A stretch of 64,000 nt of DNA from Williamsia sp. (GCA_015069695.1 JADCRZ010000030.1:1-64000); one strand, 5' to 3'. Counted from the stretch's first letter, positions 7,233-15,532 are shown. Translations and numbers: made by a program. The notes: generated by a model not told the origin, from the letters alone.

Positions 7233-8171
7233 ATGAAGATTTATGTTGGTGTAACTGATTATAATTGGTATCAGTACCTGAGTAAGATAAACCCTGAAGA
7301 CGTGAACTTCTGGCAACCAGGAGGAAATACGGAATTTAAAGTTCTGTTACCGGGGGCACCTTTCCTTTTTAAGCTAAAGAGCCCTTACAACGCTATTGGT
7401 GGCGTTGGTTTCTTTTCCAGCCATACAAGGTTGCCTATGAACATGGCTTGGGATGTGTTTGCTAATAGAAATGGATGCATAGCTTATTCACAGTTTCAAC
7501 AGATGATTCTTCAGTATAGGAAAGACAAGTTAAATACGAATCCAACAATAGGCTGTATTGTTTTAACCAATCCCATTTTTTTCAAACAGGAAGATTGGAT
7601 CCCTGTTCCAGCAGACTGGAGTAAAAGCATTGTGCAAGGGAAATCTTATGAATTGTCCTCCTCTCCTGGAAAGGAGCTCTGGGCTCAAATAGAACTTCTT
7701 TTGCAAAAGTACCCGTTTGAATATTCCAGTGAAGGCATAAAGAGCCAACTCATTCTGGAGGAAACTGACGAACGGTATGGAAAATCAATATTAAGAAAGG
7801 TAAGATTAGGCCAGGGAGCATTTAGAATCCTTATTACTGATGCTTACAGCAGAAAGTGCTCCATAACAGGTGAAAAGACCTTACCGGTCCTGGAAGCAGC
7901 TCATATCAAACCATACGCAGAATCTGGCCCTCATTACATCTCGAATGGCCTTCTGCTACGGTCAGACATGCACAAACTATTTGATACTGGTTACATCACC
8001 ATTACAAAAGATCATCATATCGAAGTGAGTAAAAAGATTGCAGAGGAATTCCAAAACGGAAAGGAGTATTACCAGTACCATGGTAAGCAGTTATCTTACC
8101 TTCCTCATAAACCCTCCGATCGACCTGATGAACGGTATATTGAATGGCACAACAATATTTTCAAGAGTTAA
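7233..8171 (+). CDS. HNH endonuclease with unassigned N-terminal domain, possible modification-dependent restriction enzyme
   Basis: The C-terminal third of this 312-residue protein is an HNH nuclease domain: a C-S-I-T-G-E pair near residue 210, LEAAHIKPYAESG with the first His near 224, NGLLLRSDMHKLFD with the Asn and second His near 237-246, and a final EW-x-x-N-x-x-F. This is the arrangement seen in stand-alone HNH restriction-type enzymes. Residues 1-140 (MKIYVGVTDYNWYQYL, NFWQPGG, GGVGFFSS) look like a compact alpha/beta domain; in related proteins such a position is often held by a PUA/EVE-type reader of modified bases, but I cannot confirm the fold. It is 38 bp upstream of an unknown gene on the same strand and lies in an integrase-bounded island, so I infer a defence role. 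Confidence 0.75.
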   Translation: MKIYVGVTDYNWYQYLSKINPEDVNFWQPGGNTEFKVLLPGAPFLFKLKSPYNAIGGVGFFSSHTRLPMNMAWDVFANRNGCIAYSQFQQMILQYRKDKLNTNPTIGCIVLTNPIFFKQEDWIPVPADWSKSIVQGKSYELSSSPGKELWAQIELLLQKYPFEYSSEGIKSQLILEETDERYGKSILRKVRLGQGAFRILITDAYSRKCSITGEKTLPVLEAAHIKPYAESGPHYISNGLLLRSDMHKLFDTGYITITKDHHIEVSKKIAEEFQNGKEYYQYHGKQLSYLPHKPSDRPDERYIEWHNNIFKS

Positions 8172-8209
8172 TAGGGAGGCCCATCATTTAATAATAGAAC
8201 AGCTATCTA

Positions 8210-8791
8210 ATGAAAGAGATTAAAATCCAGGAAATTATCAATCAGTTTTCCAGAATTCAGATTGACAAAGCAGACAAGTACATTGTTACTTATCCGGTAT
8301 TTATCGATTTTTTCCGCCAAACATCCGCTTATACGGTTGAAGATTTGTTAACAGGTATTGCTTTTGTGTACAGTTGGATGCCAAGAATATTGACAATCAA
8401 ATCTGAAGCACTTCCGAAATTGTCTGAATACTGTAATCAGTTTAAAAATCAATACCAGGCGGAAATAGAAACGCCATTGTTTGCCCAGGCTGTTGAAGCA
8501 CTTGAAGGGTCGATTGTAGCAACGTCAAAATTACTTCACTTCATTTTTCCCGATCAGTTTCCGATTTACGATTCTCATATTTACAAATATTGCTGGGATA
8601 AAGAGAAATCTTATCATTACCAAGTTAAAAACCCTTTGAATTATCATTCGTACAGAGAGATGTGTCTTAAAACCACAGCTGGAGAAGAAATACACGATCT
8701 GCAAAAAATGGTGACTGACCGGTTAGGATATCAGGTCAGCAAACTAAGAGCACTCGAATTCTCCATGTTTCAAATCAGAAAATCTACATAG
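8210..8791 (+). CDS. Unknown protein paired with the HNH nuclease
   Basis: The 193-residue product is mainly predicted helix and lacks membrane segments or a signal peptide. The most distinctive stretch is SKLLHFIFPDQFPIYDSHIYKY near residues 103-125. An S-K-x-L-H-F-x-x-P-x-x-F-P-I-x-D pattern occurs in several poorly characterised bacterial proteins that I associate, without proof, with helix-hairpin-helix or glycosylase-like folds. Spacing of 38 bp and shared strand with the HNH gene at 7233-8171 suggest one transcript, so it may be a partner subunit, an inhibitor or a second effector. It is followed by about 110 bp and then the convergent integrase gene. No function can be assigned. Confidence 0.6.
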   Translation: MKEIKIQEIINQFSRIQIDKADKYIVTYPVFIDFFRQTSAYTVEDLLTGIAFVYSWMPRILTIKSEALPKLSEYCNQFKNQYQAEIETPLFAQAVEALEGSIVATSKLLHFIFPDQFPIYDSHIYKYCWDKEKSYHYQVKNPLNYHSYREMCLKTTAGEEIHDLQKMVTDRLGYQVSKLRALEFSMFQIRKST

Positions 8792-8900
8792 CAATTGGTA
8801 GTAAACAGAAGATCCAGCGATTAGATGACCTTGCTCGAAAGGGATCGCTTGGAGCTGAAGAACCAATTTGTTTATTTTTACAGACTTTTTGTAATAAACG

Positions 8901-10172
8901 TCAATTTTCCGCTTGCTTCCAAGCTTCCCTAGCAATAAGGGCCTGGTCGTTTGAAGTAAGTTTGATATACTTTCGGAATGACTGTTCAGTCCGATGCCCA
9001 GTCATAGCCATGATTGTCGTTATGGACAGACGCTTAGCGAGAACCTCGTTTGTTGCAAAAGATCGCCGGGCAGTATGGGTGGTAATCATTTCCCACTTTT
9101 GCAAGGTTTCATTTACTTCACGTCCACCTTTAGTATAAGTCTTTGAAACTTGCACATGTAGACAAGTTAATAGCTTACCGATTTCTTTTAAGTATTGATT
9201 GGCTTTTTGATTGGAGATACTTTTGGGCAATTGGTTATCATACTTCTTTAGAATCCCTTTGACCACCGGATGGATAGGTATGATTATCGGGTCTTTTGTT
9301 TTGGTTTGCGTGATATGGATCAAATTATCCTTGATGTGATCCTTCCGTAATTTGGTGTAATCGCTGTACCTAAGTCCGGTATAGCACCCTATTAAAAACA
9401 GATCTCTGGTTTTTTCCAGTCTTTCATCAGAAGTCAAATCCAAATATTCCATTTGCGCTAATTCTTCCTTCGTCAAAAAGATGGAAGTGCTTTCTTCTTT
9501 GGTTACATGGAAAAGCCTGCTTTTGTAGTTCAGATTCTGATTCACACCTCTTTCCGTGGCTTCATTCATAACTGCTTTTATAATTTTAATGTCTTTCCCG
9601 ATTGAGTTGGAAGTAAGTTCCTGGGATTTGATAAGGAATTCTGTGTATTCTCTGTAGAATTCGTAGGTGATATTCCCAAAATTGATTTGCTTTTTTGCCT
9701 TGGATTGGAAAGCAATCAAGTGATTGAGGGTGGTTACATAAGCTTTGATCGTGTTCTTACTGAAGGGCTGTCCTGTGGTGCGGTGCAATCTTACTCCGTT
9801 GTTACTGTCATTGATAATACCTTCAAAAAACGAAAAGAAATCATTTCTACTTCCTTTTTTGGAGATATTCAACTCCTGGTCGATAAGCTGCTTAAACCCT
9901 TCTAGGGTAGGAGGGTTTCCTCGATTGTCATTCAAATAACGGCGGTACACTGTCTTTATAGCAGCCTCTATCGTGTTAAGCCGGGCATTGAACTCCAAAT
10001 ATTGCGGAAACAATCTGGTCTCTTTGGCTTTGTGTTTTTCCTTATTCCAGTGTTGGGGAGAGATCTGTTCAGGCGTGTAGTATTTCAGTTTAAGACCTCT
10101 ATAACTAACTCGGGCAAAAATGACGGTTTGCTTTTCCGCATCCGGCCTCTTTAAATAAAAGCTTACTTCCAT
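8901..10172 (-). CDS. Tyrosine recombinase/integrase of a tRNA-targeted element
   Basis: This 423-residue protein has the three-part layout of Bacteroidota mobile-element integrases: an N-terminal arm-binding domain (about 1-95), a SAM-like core-binding domain (about 110-220) and a C-terminal catalytic domain. Catalytic residues visible are Arg in TGLRYSD near 264, Lys in the QTKTKDP beta-turn, H-x-x-R in HTARRSF near 362-367, the second His in MTGHRTEQ, and the nucleophilic Tyr in RKYIK near 402. The set is complete, so the enzyme is probably active. Its gene ends facing away from, and starts 177 bp from, the 3' end of tRNA-Arg at 10350-10421, which is the likely attachment site. The gap 10173-10349 would hold attR and the integrase promoter. 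Confidence 0.92.
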   Translation of the reverse strand: MEVSFYLKRPDAEKQTVIFARVSYRGLKLKYYTPEQISPQHWNKEKHKAKETRLFPQYLEFNARLNTIEAAIKTVYRRYLNDNRGNPPTLEGFKQLIDQELNISKKGSRNDFFSFFEGIINDSNNGVRLHRTTGQPFSKNTIKAYVTTLNHLIAFQSKAKKQINFGNITYEFYREYTEFLIKSQELTSNSIGKDIKIIKAVMNEATERGVNQNLNYKSRLFHVTKEESTSIFLTKEELAQMEYLDLTSDERLEKTRDLFLIGCYTGLRYSDYTKLRKDHIKDNLIHITQTKTKDPIIIPIHPVVKGILKKYDNQLPKSISNQKANQYLKEIGKLLTCLHVQVSKTYTKGGREVNETLQKWEMITTHTARRSFATNEVLAKRLSITTIMAMTGHRTEQSFRKYIKLTSNDQALIAREAWKQAEN

Positions 10173-10349
10173 AGTGATACAGTTTCGATTAGGCTAAGAT
10201 AAGCCAAACAATCCTGGGGTACACTATGGGGTACACTATTTTTTATTTTAACTTTTTCTACTTTTATCCTTTTTCCTTCAAAGCCTGCAACCAGCAAAGC
10301 TTTCAAGTAAAATAGAGTAAAATACAGAAAAAACAGATCAAGTGTTATG

Positions 10350-10421
10350 TAGTCCCGACAAGAATCGAACTTGTATCAAAAGTTTAGGAAACTTCTATTC
10401 TATCCATTGAACTACGGGACC
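10350..10421 (-). tRNA. tRNA-Arg (anticodon CCU)
   Basis: On the minus strand a complete cloverleaf can be folded. The acceptor GGTCCCG pairs with CGGGACT (one G-U), the D-stem is GTTC/GAAT, and the anticodon stem GAAGT/ACTTT surrounds the loop TTCCTAA, giving anticodon CCU. The T-stem is ACAAG/CTTGT with loop TTCGATT. CCA is not encoded. The 3' end points toward the integrase at 8901-10172 and marks the right border of the accessory island. Confidence 0.93.
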
Positions 10422-10508
10422 GGTGAACCTCTATTATTTGGATCGCGGGCAAAAATAAAGTTTTCCGGCAAATCTGGTGCTAAAATCTGCAATCTGGTGG
10501 GGGCAGCT

Positions 10509-10516
10509 TATATTTG
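10509..10516 (+). promoter_or_regulatory. Bacteroidota-type -7 box
   Basis: TATATTTG fits the TAnnTTTG -7 consensus and lies 18 bp before the chosen start of the TPR membrane gene at 10534. A clear TTG -33 element at the right distance is not seen, so this is a moderate call. Confidence 0.4.
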
Positions 10517-10533
10517 CGGTCCATTTTGTTGCT

Positions 10534-11184
10534 ATGAAGTTTTACAACTGGTTGATAAGATATAGGTTATACGTCGGCATCGCTGTGCTCGCCCTTGCAA
10601 TTGTTGTCAATATCACAAGCGGGTTCTGGCCTTCTTTCATTTTATACCTGGTCGGCGTGATCCTGATCGCAGGGCATTTTTTCTTTGGACCCATGCGGCT
10701 TATTCAAACCCATATGGAAGCAGGCGATATGGAAGGAGCAGAAAAAGTGCTGGCCACCATCCGCTATCCCAACCTCCTGTTCAAACCCATCCGCTCTGTT
10801 TATTATACCCTCAAAGGCAATATGGCCATGATGAAACAGGATTTTGACGGGGCCGAAAAAATGATGAAAAAAGGCCTGGATCTGGGCATGCCGATGAAAG
10901 AAGCCGAAGGCGCCAGCCTGCTGCAGATGGGGATGATTTCCATGCAAAAAAATGATCTGCGCCAAGCGGAAAACTATATCCGGTCTGCCCTTCGCAAAGG
11001 ATTGCCTGATAAAGAAAATGAAGCCGCTGCTTACCTGCAGATGTGCTCTATCATGATGACCAAAAGAGAGTTCCGGGCCGCCAAAGAATTTTTCCGCAAG
11101 TCGAAGGCCCTCAAGCCTACCACCCCGCAGATCGCCGACCAGATCAAGCAAATTGAAAAATATATTTCCCGCATGCCGGGTTGA
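10534..11184 (+). CDS. Membrane protein with tetratricopeptide repeats
   Basis: From ATG 10534 the protein has 216 residues. Two hydrophobic segments at about 12-28 and 33-52 form a membrane hairpin. The rest is a soluble helical domain with TPR-like units, for example MKQDFDGAEKMMKKGLDLG, KNDLRQAENYIRSALRKG and KREFRAAKEFFRKSKALKP. An upstream extension to 10477 exists, but it overlaps the -7 box at 10509 and looks unlike protein. The TPR domain probably scaffolds protein contacts at the inner membrane; no partner is evident. This is the first gene right of the tRNA-Arg island border and belongs to the conserved backbone. Confidence 0.75.
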   Translation: MKFYNWLIRYRLYVGIAVLALAIVVNITSGFWPSFILYLVGVILIAGHFFFGPMRLIQTHMEAGDMEGAEKVLATIRYPNLLFKPIRSVYYTLKGNMAMMKQDFDGAEKMMKKGLDLGMPMKEAEGASLLQMGMISMQKNDLRQAENYIRSALRKGLPDKENEAAAYLQMCSIMMTKREFRAAKEFFRKSKALKPTTPQIADQIKQIEKYISRMPG

Positions 11185-11218
11185 TATAAAAACAAACTTA
11201 CAGCAGCTATAGGCAGAC

Positions 11219-11716
11219 TTAAAAGAACTGGATGTTCTTGCTTTGTCCGGCAGGCCATTTGCCGAAATAGGATTCTATCTTTTCAAAGCGGTATGAGAAG
11301 ATTTGCTCCAGCCGGCGGCGCACCAACAAGCCATGCGCTATTCCACCCAGAAAACCCAGCGGTATCTTGTAATGCACGATATCGGTCATCTCCACACCCC
11401 CATCCACGGGTTTAAAGCGATGCTGGTGATGCCAGAAACTATACGGACCGTAACGCTGCTCGTCTACGAAAAACTTTTCATGGCTTACATGCGTGATCTC
11501 CGTCATCCAGTACACGCGTATGCCCAGCAGGGGTTTGATGGTGTATTCTATGATCTGACCGGGGTACATGGTATTGCCCTGGTGATGTGATATGATGTGA
11601 AAGCTCAGGTAAGCAGGCGTAAGATCAGCGAGGTTCGCAGGATCAGAGAAAAACGTCCAGGCCTGACTAACAGAAACCGGGATCAACTGCACGGTCTTTA
11701 AGGAGTGCACTGCCAT
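11219..11716 (-). CDS. SRPBCC (START-like) family protein
   Basis: The 165-residue protein has the SRPBCC pattern: an initial beta strand followed by the helix segment SVSQAWTFFSDPANLADLTP, several antiparallel strands with ITHVSHEKFFVDEQRYGPYSFWHHQHRF-like alternating residues (visible around 78-105), and a long C-terminal helix ending in RLEQIFSYRFEKIES. This helix-grip fold binds hydrophobic ligands in a cavity. Bacterial members resembling cell-division-inhibitor or CoxG-like proteins are widespread, mostly with unknown ligands. It is convergent with the TPR gene on its left and has no obvious operon partner. Confidence 0.75.
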   Translation of the reverse strand: MAVHSLKTVQLIPVSVSQAWTFFSDPANLADLTPAYLSFHIISHHQGNTMYPGQIIEYTIKPLLGIRVYWMTEITHVSHEKFFVDEQRYGPYSFWHHQHRFKPVDGGVEMTDIVHYKIPLGFLGGIAHGLLVRRRLEQIFSYRFEKIESYFGKWPAGQSKNIQFF

Positions 11717-11819
11717 AAAAATGCATTGGTTGTAAGAGGATGTACAACCACCGTCCGGGCATATTTGTTCAGGCAGGAAAAGATTTTACAGGAGGAAGAA
11801 TGAGCAGCAATAAAAAATT

Positions 11820-12212
11820 CTATGCACCTGGTTCAAATTGGCTGACGGCCTGGTTGATCTTTTGCTGCAATACGCCAAAGCCAGTCTTGTTCTTTTCAAC
11901 AAAATCAAACTCGCCATAACGCTGGATATTTTCTGCCGTGTTGATCTCTGCTCTGGTCGAAAATAAGATCACATATACTACAGGGTAGTGCCGGCGGATC
12001 ACCTGCAGCGTATCCAACCCATTCATGTTGCCATCGAGATTGTAATCCAGGATAACCAGATCGGGCGGATGAAGGGGCAATTTATTGATTGCTTCCTCCC
12101 CGGATGTAAAATACAGCGCTTGGGCGTTGATGGGTTGAAGCAGCCGGCCAATCATGTGCTGAAACAAGGCACTGTCTTCCACCACATAGAAAGTAAGTTT
12201 GTTATTTTCCAT
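11820..12212 (-). CDS. Single-domain response regulator
   Basis: Taking ATG 12212 (an in-frame start at 12272 adds residues with no homology-like character), the protein has 130 residues and is just a CheY-like receiver. Key residues are the acidic pocket in VVEDSALF, the phospho-acceptor Asp in LVILDYNLDG near 55, the switch Ser/Thr in LFSTRAE, and Lys in FVEKNKTG. There is no output domain, so it acts by protein contact or phosphotransfer, like CheY or Spo0F. No histidine kinase is adjacent. Confidence 0.8.
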   Translation of the reverse strand: MENNKLTFYVVEDSALFQHMIGRLLQPINAQALYFTSGEEAINKLPLHPPDLVILDYNLDGNMNGLDTLQVIRRHYPVVYVILFSTRAEINTAENIQRYGEFDFVEKNKTGFGVLQQKINQAVSQFEPGA

Positions 12213-12417
12213 ACGCAGCATTCTGCAGAATCGTGCCGTATAAGGGACGATGCCTAAAGGCTTGTTTTTCAATCAACTTTAATACCACACTCATCTCCTT
12301 TATTCCCAGGTCTGGAACCGTTCTCTAAAAAAGAGAATTTCCCATCCTTTCAAAATGCGCCTGATAGCAGGGCATTGCTTATATTCACTCGTTAATTTCT
12401 TTGCACAAACAATCCAT

Positions 12418-12873
12418 ATGCATACAACCATCCGGAGAGCCCGGAAAGAAGATTGCGCCCGTTTGCTGGAGCTGGTCCAGGAACTGGCCGAGTATGAAAA
12501 AGCACCGCATGAAGTTATTGTTACCCTCCTTCATTTTGAAGAAAGCGGCTTCGGACCTGCACCGGTATGGTGGGCATTTGTGGTTGAAGCAGATGATAAA
12601 ATCGTGGGCTTTGCCTTGTATTATATCCGCTACTCTACCTGGAAAGGACAACGTATGTACCTGGAAGACCTCATTGTAACGGAATCTATGCGAGGACATG
12701 GATTAGGAAGCCTGCTGTTCAACCGCCTGCTGGAAGAATGCAAGGAAAAGGGGTTTACCGGCATGGTATGGCAGGTGCTGGAATGGAACGAGCCAGCCAT
12801 CAACTTCTATAAGAAGTATGGAGCCCATTTTGATCCGGAATGGGTCAACTGCACGGTAACCATTGAAGCCTAG
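12418..12873 (+). CDS. GNAT-family N-acetyltransferase (diamine/spermidine acetyltransferase-like)
   Basis: From ATG 12418 the product has 151 residues. It shows the GNAT core: the N-terminal MHTTIRRARKEDCARLLEL strand-helix, central strands with KIVGFALYYIRYSTWKGQRMY-type residues (seen near 60-82), the acetyl-CoA loop MRGHGLGSLLFN and the C-terminal EWNEPAINFYKKYGA helix. YLEDLIVTESMRGHG and the W-x-V-L-E-W-N motif resemble the thialysine/diamine acetyltransferase subgroup related to eukaryotic SSAT. The substrate is therefore probably a small amine but is not determinable. The gene converges on fabD with an 8-bp gap. Confidence 0.85.
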   Translation: MHTTIRRARKEDCARLLELVQELAEYEKAPHEVIVTLLHFEESGFGPAPVWWAFVVEADDKIVGFALYYIRYSTWKGQRMYLEDLIVTESMRGHGLGSLLFNRLLEECKEKGFTGMVWQVLEWNEPAINFYKKYGAHFDPEWVNCTVTIEA

Positions 12874-12881
12874 CAGATCGC

Positions 12882-13781
12882 TCAGGCAATACCCCCTACC
12901 CCATCCACCGCTACTGTTTTGTCGATTTTCTGGATCAATCCCTGCAACACTTTTCCGGGTCCCACCTCGGTAAACTTGTTGGCACCATCGGCAATCATGG
13001 CCTGCACACTTTGGGTCCAGCGGACAGGACCGGTGAGCTGGTCAATGAGGTTTTGCTTGATCTGGTCGCGGTCAAAAACAGCTTTGGCAGTTATGTTCTG
13101 GTAGATATGGCTGTTGGATTGATGAAAAGAAGTTTTTTCTATCGCTGCTTTGAGCTCCAGCTTGGCAGGCTCCATAAGGGGAGAATGAAAGGCTCCCCCG
13201 ACCGGCAACGGCAAAGCCCGTTTGGCACCGGCTGCTTTCATGCGCTCGCAGGCAATCTCAACTCCTTTTACAGTTCCTGAAATCACCAGCTGTCCCGGGC
13301 AGTTGTAATTGGCCGGCACAACGATCTCCCCGGTTTCCTGTTGTACCTGCTGACAGATCGATTCTACTTTTTCATCTTCCAGGGCCAGCACGGCAGCCAT
13401 GGCGGAAGGTGTTTTTTCACAGGCTTTTTGCATGGCATTGGCGCGCAGTACCACGAGCCGCAAAGCATCTTCGAAGCTGAGTGTTCCGTTGCAGGTCAGG
13501 GCTGAAAACTCACCCAGCGAATGGCCCGCTACCATTTCAGGTTTTGCATTGGGCAACATTTTGTAGGCGATCACGGAATAGAGAAAGATAGAAGGCTGTG
13601 TTACATTGGTTTGCCGGAGATCTTCTGCCGTACCGGAAATCATCACTTCAGATATCTTAAATCCTACGATCTCGTTGGCCTGGTCCATCAATTTTTTTGC
13701 AAACGCATTTTTTTCATAGAGCTCTTTGCCCATTCCCGGAAATTGCGAGCCTTGCCCGGGAAACACAAATGCATGCTTCAT
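12882..13781 (-). CDS. fabD: Malonyl-CoA:ACP transacylase
   Basis: FabD loads malonyl groups from CoA onto acyl carrier protein at the start of fatty-acid synthesis in the cytoplasm. The 299-residue protein begins with FVFPGQGSQFPGMGKELYE, the family signature, and contains the nucleophile elbow GHSLGEFSAL with the catalytic Ser near 93, an Arg-containing RANAMQKAC helix, and the catalytic His in GGAFHSPLM near 200. Length matches the family (about 300-310). No other fab genes are adjacent; it stands between the GNAT gene and folE. Confidence 0.95.
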   Translation of the reverse strand: MKHAFVFPGQGSQFPGMGKELYEKNAFAKKLMDQANEIVGFKISEVMISGTAEDLRQTNVTQPSIFLYSVIAYKMLPNAKPEMVAGHSLGEFSALTCNGTLSFEDALRLVVLRANAMQKACEKTPSAMAAVLALEDEKVESICQQVQQETGEIVVPANYNCPGQLVISGTVKGVEIACERMKAAGAKRALPLPVGGAFHSPLMEPAKLELKAAIEKTSFHQSNSHIYQNITAKAVFDRDQIKQNLIDQLTGPVRWTQSVQAMIADGANKFTEVGPGKVLQGLIQKIDKTVAVDGVGGIA

Positions 13782-13891
13782 AAGAAGAAAGTTTTGGGAA
13801 ACGAATATAATGGTTTATCCGTATGTGGATGTAAACAGGATGTGAAATAAAGGATTTGTCAGCACTGCAGACACTGGTACAGGTTTAGCAG

Positions 13892-14518
13892 CTAATGCAG
13901 GCCCGAGCCAATAAGCCGGATAAATTCGCTGCGCGTTTCATTCCTTTCAAACTCTCCCCAAAAAGCAGAGGTGGTTGTAACTGAATTTTGTTTTTGCACA
14001 CCCCGCATCATCATACACAAATGCGAAGCTTCGATTACAACAGCCGCTCCCAGCGGATGCAGGGTTTCCTTGATGGCCATCATGATCTGGTGGGTCAGTC
14101 TTTCCTGAACCTGCAAACGCCGGCTGTAAACATCTACCACACGGGCGATCTTGCTCAGTCCGGTTATGTATCCGTTGGGAATATACGCTACATGGGCTTT
14201 TCCAAAGAAAGGCAGCATATGGTGCTCGCACATGCTGTACAGTTCAATGTCTTTTACGATCACCATTTCACTGACCTCTTCATGAAAACGCGCCGATTCC
14301 AGGATGGCATAAGCATCCTGCTGGTAACCATGCGTGAGATACTGCATGGCTTTTGCCATGCGCTCGGGTGTTTTCAACAGGCCTTCCCGTTCAGGATCTT
14401 CACCCAGGAGGGCTATGGAGTTGCGGTAATTTTCTATCAGTCCCGCGGTAATGTCTTCATCGTACTGTTCAGACTTATTATATCCCATCGTTGATTTTAT
14501 TTGCTCGCTTGTATACAA
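13892..14518 (-). CDS. folE: GTP cyclohydrolase I
   Basis: FolE converts GTP to 7,8-dihydroneopterin triphosphate, the entry point for folate, biopterin and some deazapurine pathways. The 208-residue protein has the zinc Cys-His motif in [38 protein letters not shown], and the final zinc Cys region [11 protein letters not shown], so the active site is complete. It is followed, 21 bp downstream in transcription terms upstream-adjacent, by two PTPS-family genes on the same strand (order of transcription: 14962-15375, 14540-14965, then folE), which suggests that its product is channelled to a pyruvoyl-tetrahydropterin. Confidence 0.95.
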   Translation of the reverse strand: MYTSEQIKSTMGYNKSEQYDEDITAGLIENYRNSIALLGEDPEREGLLKTPERMAKAMQYLTHGYQQDAYAILESARFHEEVSEMVIVKDIELYSMCEHHMLPFFGKAHVAYIPNGYITGLSKIARVVDVYSRRLQVQERLTHQIMMAIKETLHPLGAAVVIEASHLCMMMRGVQKQNSVTTTSAFWGEFERNETRSEFIRLIGSGLH

Positions 14519-14539
14519 CCGTTCTTTGTGCCTGTTTGT

Positions 14540-14965
14540 TTACTGGCCGGTTGAAAAAGGGTATTCTACAAAATTTCTTTCGGTTTCGTATAAGCGCACC
14601 TGGAGATCGAGGTGGGCATCTATATGATCGCGCAGCAATGTATAGATGACTATGGCAATGTTCTCTGCAGTAGGGTTCAGCTCCCGGAATTCTTCGGTAT
14701 CCAGGTTCAGGTTTTTGTGATCAAATTTATGCAGCACATGCTCTTTGATGATATCTGAAAGGGTTTTCAGGTTGATGACAAACCCGGTTGCAGGATCAGG
14801 TTCACCTACTACCCGCACCACCAGCTCGTAGTTGTGTCCGTGATAATTGCCGTAATTGCATTTGCCGAATACGGCTTTGTTTGTTTGCTCATCCCACTGT
14901 GCATTGTTGAGCCGGTGAGCTGCATTAAAATGCTCTTTTCTGTAAACAGCTACTTTCTTATTCAT
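14540..14965 (-). CDS. 6-pyruvoyl-tetrahydropterin synthase family protein (copy 2)
   Basis: The 141-residue protein has the T-fold hallmarks: zinc His in EHFNAAHRL, and GKCNYGNYHGHNYE giving the catalytic Cys and the two further zinc histidines; HKNLNLDTEEF; and the substrate-anchoring Glu in RLYETERNFVEY. The Cys is followed by five residues before HGH (C-X5-HGH). In the family classification I know, this spacing marks PTPS-I, the biopterin enzyme, whereas QueD enzymes have C-X3-HGH. It overlaps the paralogous gene at 14962-15375 by 4 bp and sits 21 bp from folE, so the three form an operon. Its job is probably 6-pyruvoyl-tetrahydropterin synthesis from the FolE product. Confidence 0.88.
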   Translation of the reverse strand: MNKKVAVYRKEHFNAAHRLNNAQWDEQTNKAVFGKCNYGNYHGHNYELVVRVVGEPDPATGFVINLKTLSDIIKEHVLHKFDHKNLNLDTEEFRELNPTAENIAIVIYTLLRDHIDAHLDLQVRLYETERNFVEYPFSTGQ

Positions 14966-15375
14966 TGTTCCCCATAATATTCTACAAAAATACGCGGAGT
15001 TTCATACAGCTTGATGCAATGCAACGCAACATGGCCGGGTATATGCGGTTCCAGCTGGTTCCAGATGCCTTTGGCGAGGTTCTCTGTGGAGCACATTTTG
15101 CCTTCCAGAAAGGGCACATCCATGTTCAGGTTTTTGTGATCAAGCAGCTCAAGCACATGCTCTTCTATCAGCATGCTGAGCTTTTTTGCGTCAAATAAAA
15201 ATCCTGTATCCTCATCTACTTCGCCCCGGATGGTTACGTGCAGCTCGTAGTTGTGCCCGTGCCAGTTTTCGTTTGCACATTTGCCAAACACCGCCTCGTT
15301 CTTCTCATAGCTCCAGGAAGGATTATAAAGGCGGTGGGCAGCATTAAAATGTTCTACCCGGGTCAGGTACACCAT
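14962..15375 (-). CDS. 6-pyruvoyl-tetrahydropterin synthase family protein (copy 1)
   Basis: This 137-residue paralogue is the first gene of the operon. It shows EHFNAAHRLYNPSW, GKCANENWHGHNYE (again C-X5-HGH), DHKNLNMDVPFL and KLYETPRIFVEY, so both zinc ligands and the catalytic Cys and Glu are present. It differs clearly in sequence from copy 2 outside the motifs, so the duplication is not recent. T-fold enzymes are homomeric or potentially heteromeric rings, so the two products could form one mixed enzyme, or one could act on a later intermediate. No queC/queE genes lie nearby, which argues against a queuosine operon. Confidence 0.88.
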   Translation of the reverse strand: MVYLTRVEHFNAAHRLYNPSWSYEKNEAVFGKCANENWHGHNYELHVTIRGEVDEDTGFLFDAKKLSMLIEEHVLELLDHKNLNMDVPFLEGKMCSTENLAKGIWNQLEPHIPGHVALHCIKLYETPRIFVEYYGEQ

Positions 15376-15494
15376 AGTTCGAAAAAATTGGGCAAATCTA
15401 ACTGAATTTTCCGAAAGCAGTCATATAAGGTCTCTTTCCTGGTGCCAGGCGACGCTGCGAACAAGCTGCGGAAATAGGAAAGAGCCTGAATAAA

Positions 15495-15523
15495 TTGTTT
15501 CTCCTTTCCAGCCCGTATTTTTG
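15495..15523 (+). promoter_or_regulatory. Promoter of the mqnB-mqnD operon
   Basis: TTG at 15495-15497 and TATTTTTG at 15516-15523 are separated by 18 bp, matching the Bacteroidota -33/-7 consensus (TTTG-N19-TAnnTTTG). The -7 box ends 9 bp before the ATG at 15533, so the leader is only a few bases long. It also excludes the in-frame TTG at 15521 as the start. Confidence 0.65.
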
Positions 15524-15532
15524 CACGCTGTT

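Noticed and set aside
10477-10533. Upstream extension of the TPR membrane protein
   Set aside because: It runs through a TATATTTG promoter box and has no protein-like conservation; the ATG at 10534 is preferred.
14962-15375. Calling both PTPS genes queD (queuosine)
   Set aside because: The Cys-to-HGH spacing is five residues, not three, and no other queuosine genes are nearby.
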